Below are positions 63,501 to 64,000 of a stretch of DNA of 64,000 nucleotides, piece by piece. The notes under the pieces were generated by a model that had not been told where the DNA came from, did not search any database, and worked only from the letters and a program-made list of their open reading frames with translations. This DNA is from JABDFW01 sp035550215. GTDB taxonomy: Bacteria; Bacteroidota; Bacteroidia; Chitinophagales; Chitinophagaceae. How positions within the stretch are numbered: the first letter of the stretch is position 1; each line of letters opens with the position of its first letter. Location: the NCBI GenBank assembly GCA_035550215.1, contig DASZPM010000027.1, positions 248,001-312,000 on the forward strand, in the 5' to 3' direction. The translations under genes were made by a program, and so were the position numbers.

Positions 63501-64000
63501 ATGTTCAGAAATTATGTAAAAATCGCGTTGCGTAACCTAAGGCGCGATAAAGCATTTAGTGCTATTAATATTTTAGGCCTTGCATTGGGTATTGCAACCT
63601 GTTTGCTTATTACCATTTATGTGCAAAATGAATTGAGTTACGACCGCTATAACAAAAACGCGGACAGGATTGTGCGCGTAACGTTTAGAGGTGTTATGGA
63701 AAGCGGTACTGTAAAGGAGGCAAATGTTATGCCCCCGGTTGCCGCCGCTTTTAAGAAAGATTTTCCCGAAGTGCTCGAAGCAACCCGTATACGCCCTGTA
63801 GGTTCACATAAAGCGGTGTATGGCGAAAAATCTTTCAGGGACGACCCCATGGCTTTTGTAGATTCCAATTTCTTTCGCGTATTTACCCTGCCGTTGTTAA
63901 AGGGTAACGAAGCTACAGCGCTGCTTAAACCCAATACTATTGTATTAAGCGCCGCGGCTGCCAAAAAATATTTTGGCACTGAAAACCCTGTGGGAAAAGT
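63501..64000 (+). CDS. ABC transporter permease, array copy 10 (cut by window)
   Basis: The first 166 residues are present: 'MFRNYVKIALRNLRRDKAFS', an N-terminal membrane helix, and the start of the periplasmic domain with 'LSAAAAKKYFGTENPVGK'. The 'DAFKKDFPEVLEATRIR'-like stretch aligns with the other copies. It follows a 222-base gap, the longest in the array. Confidence 0.85.
   Translation, partial: MFRNYVKIALRNLRRDKAFSAINILGLALGIATCLLITIYVQNELSYDRYNKNADRIVRVTFRGVMESGTVKEANVMPPVAAAFKKDFPEVLEATRIRPVGSHKAVYGEKSFRDDPMAFVDSNFFRVFTLPLLKGNEATALLKPNTIVLSAAAAKKYFGTENPVGK

Larger units (their letters stand above)
41101..63980 (+). repeat. Tandem array of ten FtsX/MacB-type permease genes
   Basis: Nine complete genes and one cut by the window edge stand head to tail with gaps of 34 to 222 bases. 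All encode proteins of about 790-805 residues with the same two-FtsX layout and, in the complete copies, a C-terminus of the form QxxxAAxxxPVKxxxxE. No ATPase, adaptor or outer-membrane gene is interspersed. No terminator hairpin with a T-run was seen in the gaps. The array continues beyond the window. Confidence 0.9.

Noticed and set aside
41101..64000. The permease array as an assembly artefact
   Set aside because: The copies differ throughout, including starts, periplasmic domains and gap sequences, so they are not repeated reads of one gene.
1..64000. CRISPR array, rRNA, tRNA genes or insertion sequences
   Set aside because: No regularly spaced short repeats, rRNA or tRNA sequences (apart from the tRNA-like part of tmRNA) or transposase genes were seen.

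Overview
The window looks like chromosomal DNA of a member of the Bacteroidota, most likely near the Chitinophagaceae; the genus cannot be told from the sequence. The evidence is a conjugation module of the Bacteroides type (TraF/G/I/J/K/L/M/N), promoters with a TAnnTTTG-like -7 box, A-rich translation starts, a tmRNA with a 9-residue tag ending YAMAA, and families typical of the phylum (DUF4197, CsbD, BlaI/M56 pairs, roughly 795-residue FtsX/MacB permeases).

Region 1 (1 to about 20,710) is the right-hand part of an integrative conjugative element. It opens with the 3' end of a DUF1896-like gene and a giant DNA methylase/helicase. A tightly packed transfer operon follows: traF, traG, a small lipoprotein, traI and two TraI-like paralogues, traJ, traK, traL-like, traM, traN and a 509-residue protein that looks like a fusion. 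Next come an AbiEii-type toxin with its small partner, three poorly known genes, a small winged-helix-like protein and a large serine recombinase. The recombinase reading frame runs antisense into the 3' end of the tmRNA gene (ssrA, minus strand, 20,714-21,086), so this end of the element is apparently inserted at ssrA. No relaxase, coupling protein, TraE or left attachment site is visible; these would lie to the left if present.

Region 2 (about 21.1-41 kb) is ordinary chromosome. It holds a membrane-anchored MutS-like ATPase, an M28 peptidase, a TrmH-type RNA methyltransferase, CsbD, a Tat-exported flavin oxidase paired with a c-type cytochrome, a BlaI/M56 regulatory pair with a visible promoter and operator-like dyad, an LptF/G permease, glutaminyl-peptide cyclotransferase, a DAO-family oxidoreductase, an OmpA-family protein, two tandem DUF4197 proteins, a VIT-type transporter and ornithine aminotransferase.

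Region 3 (41.1 kb to the end) is the most striking part: nine complete and one truncated gene in a head-to-tail array, all on the plus strand. Each encodes a paralogous FtsX/MacB-type ABC permease of about 790-805 residues. Short gaps separate them, and no ATPase, membrane-fusion or outer-membrane partner gene lies between them. The copies are clearly diverged and fall into subgroups, so this is an old expanded cluster and not a recent or artefactual duplication.
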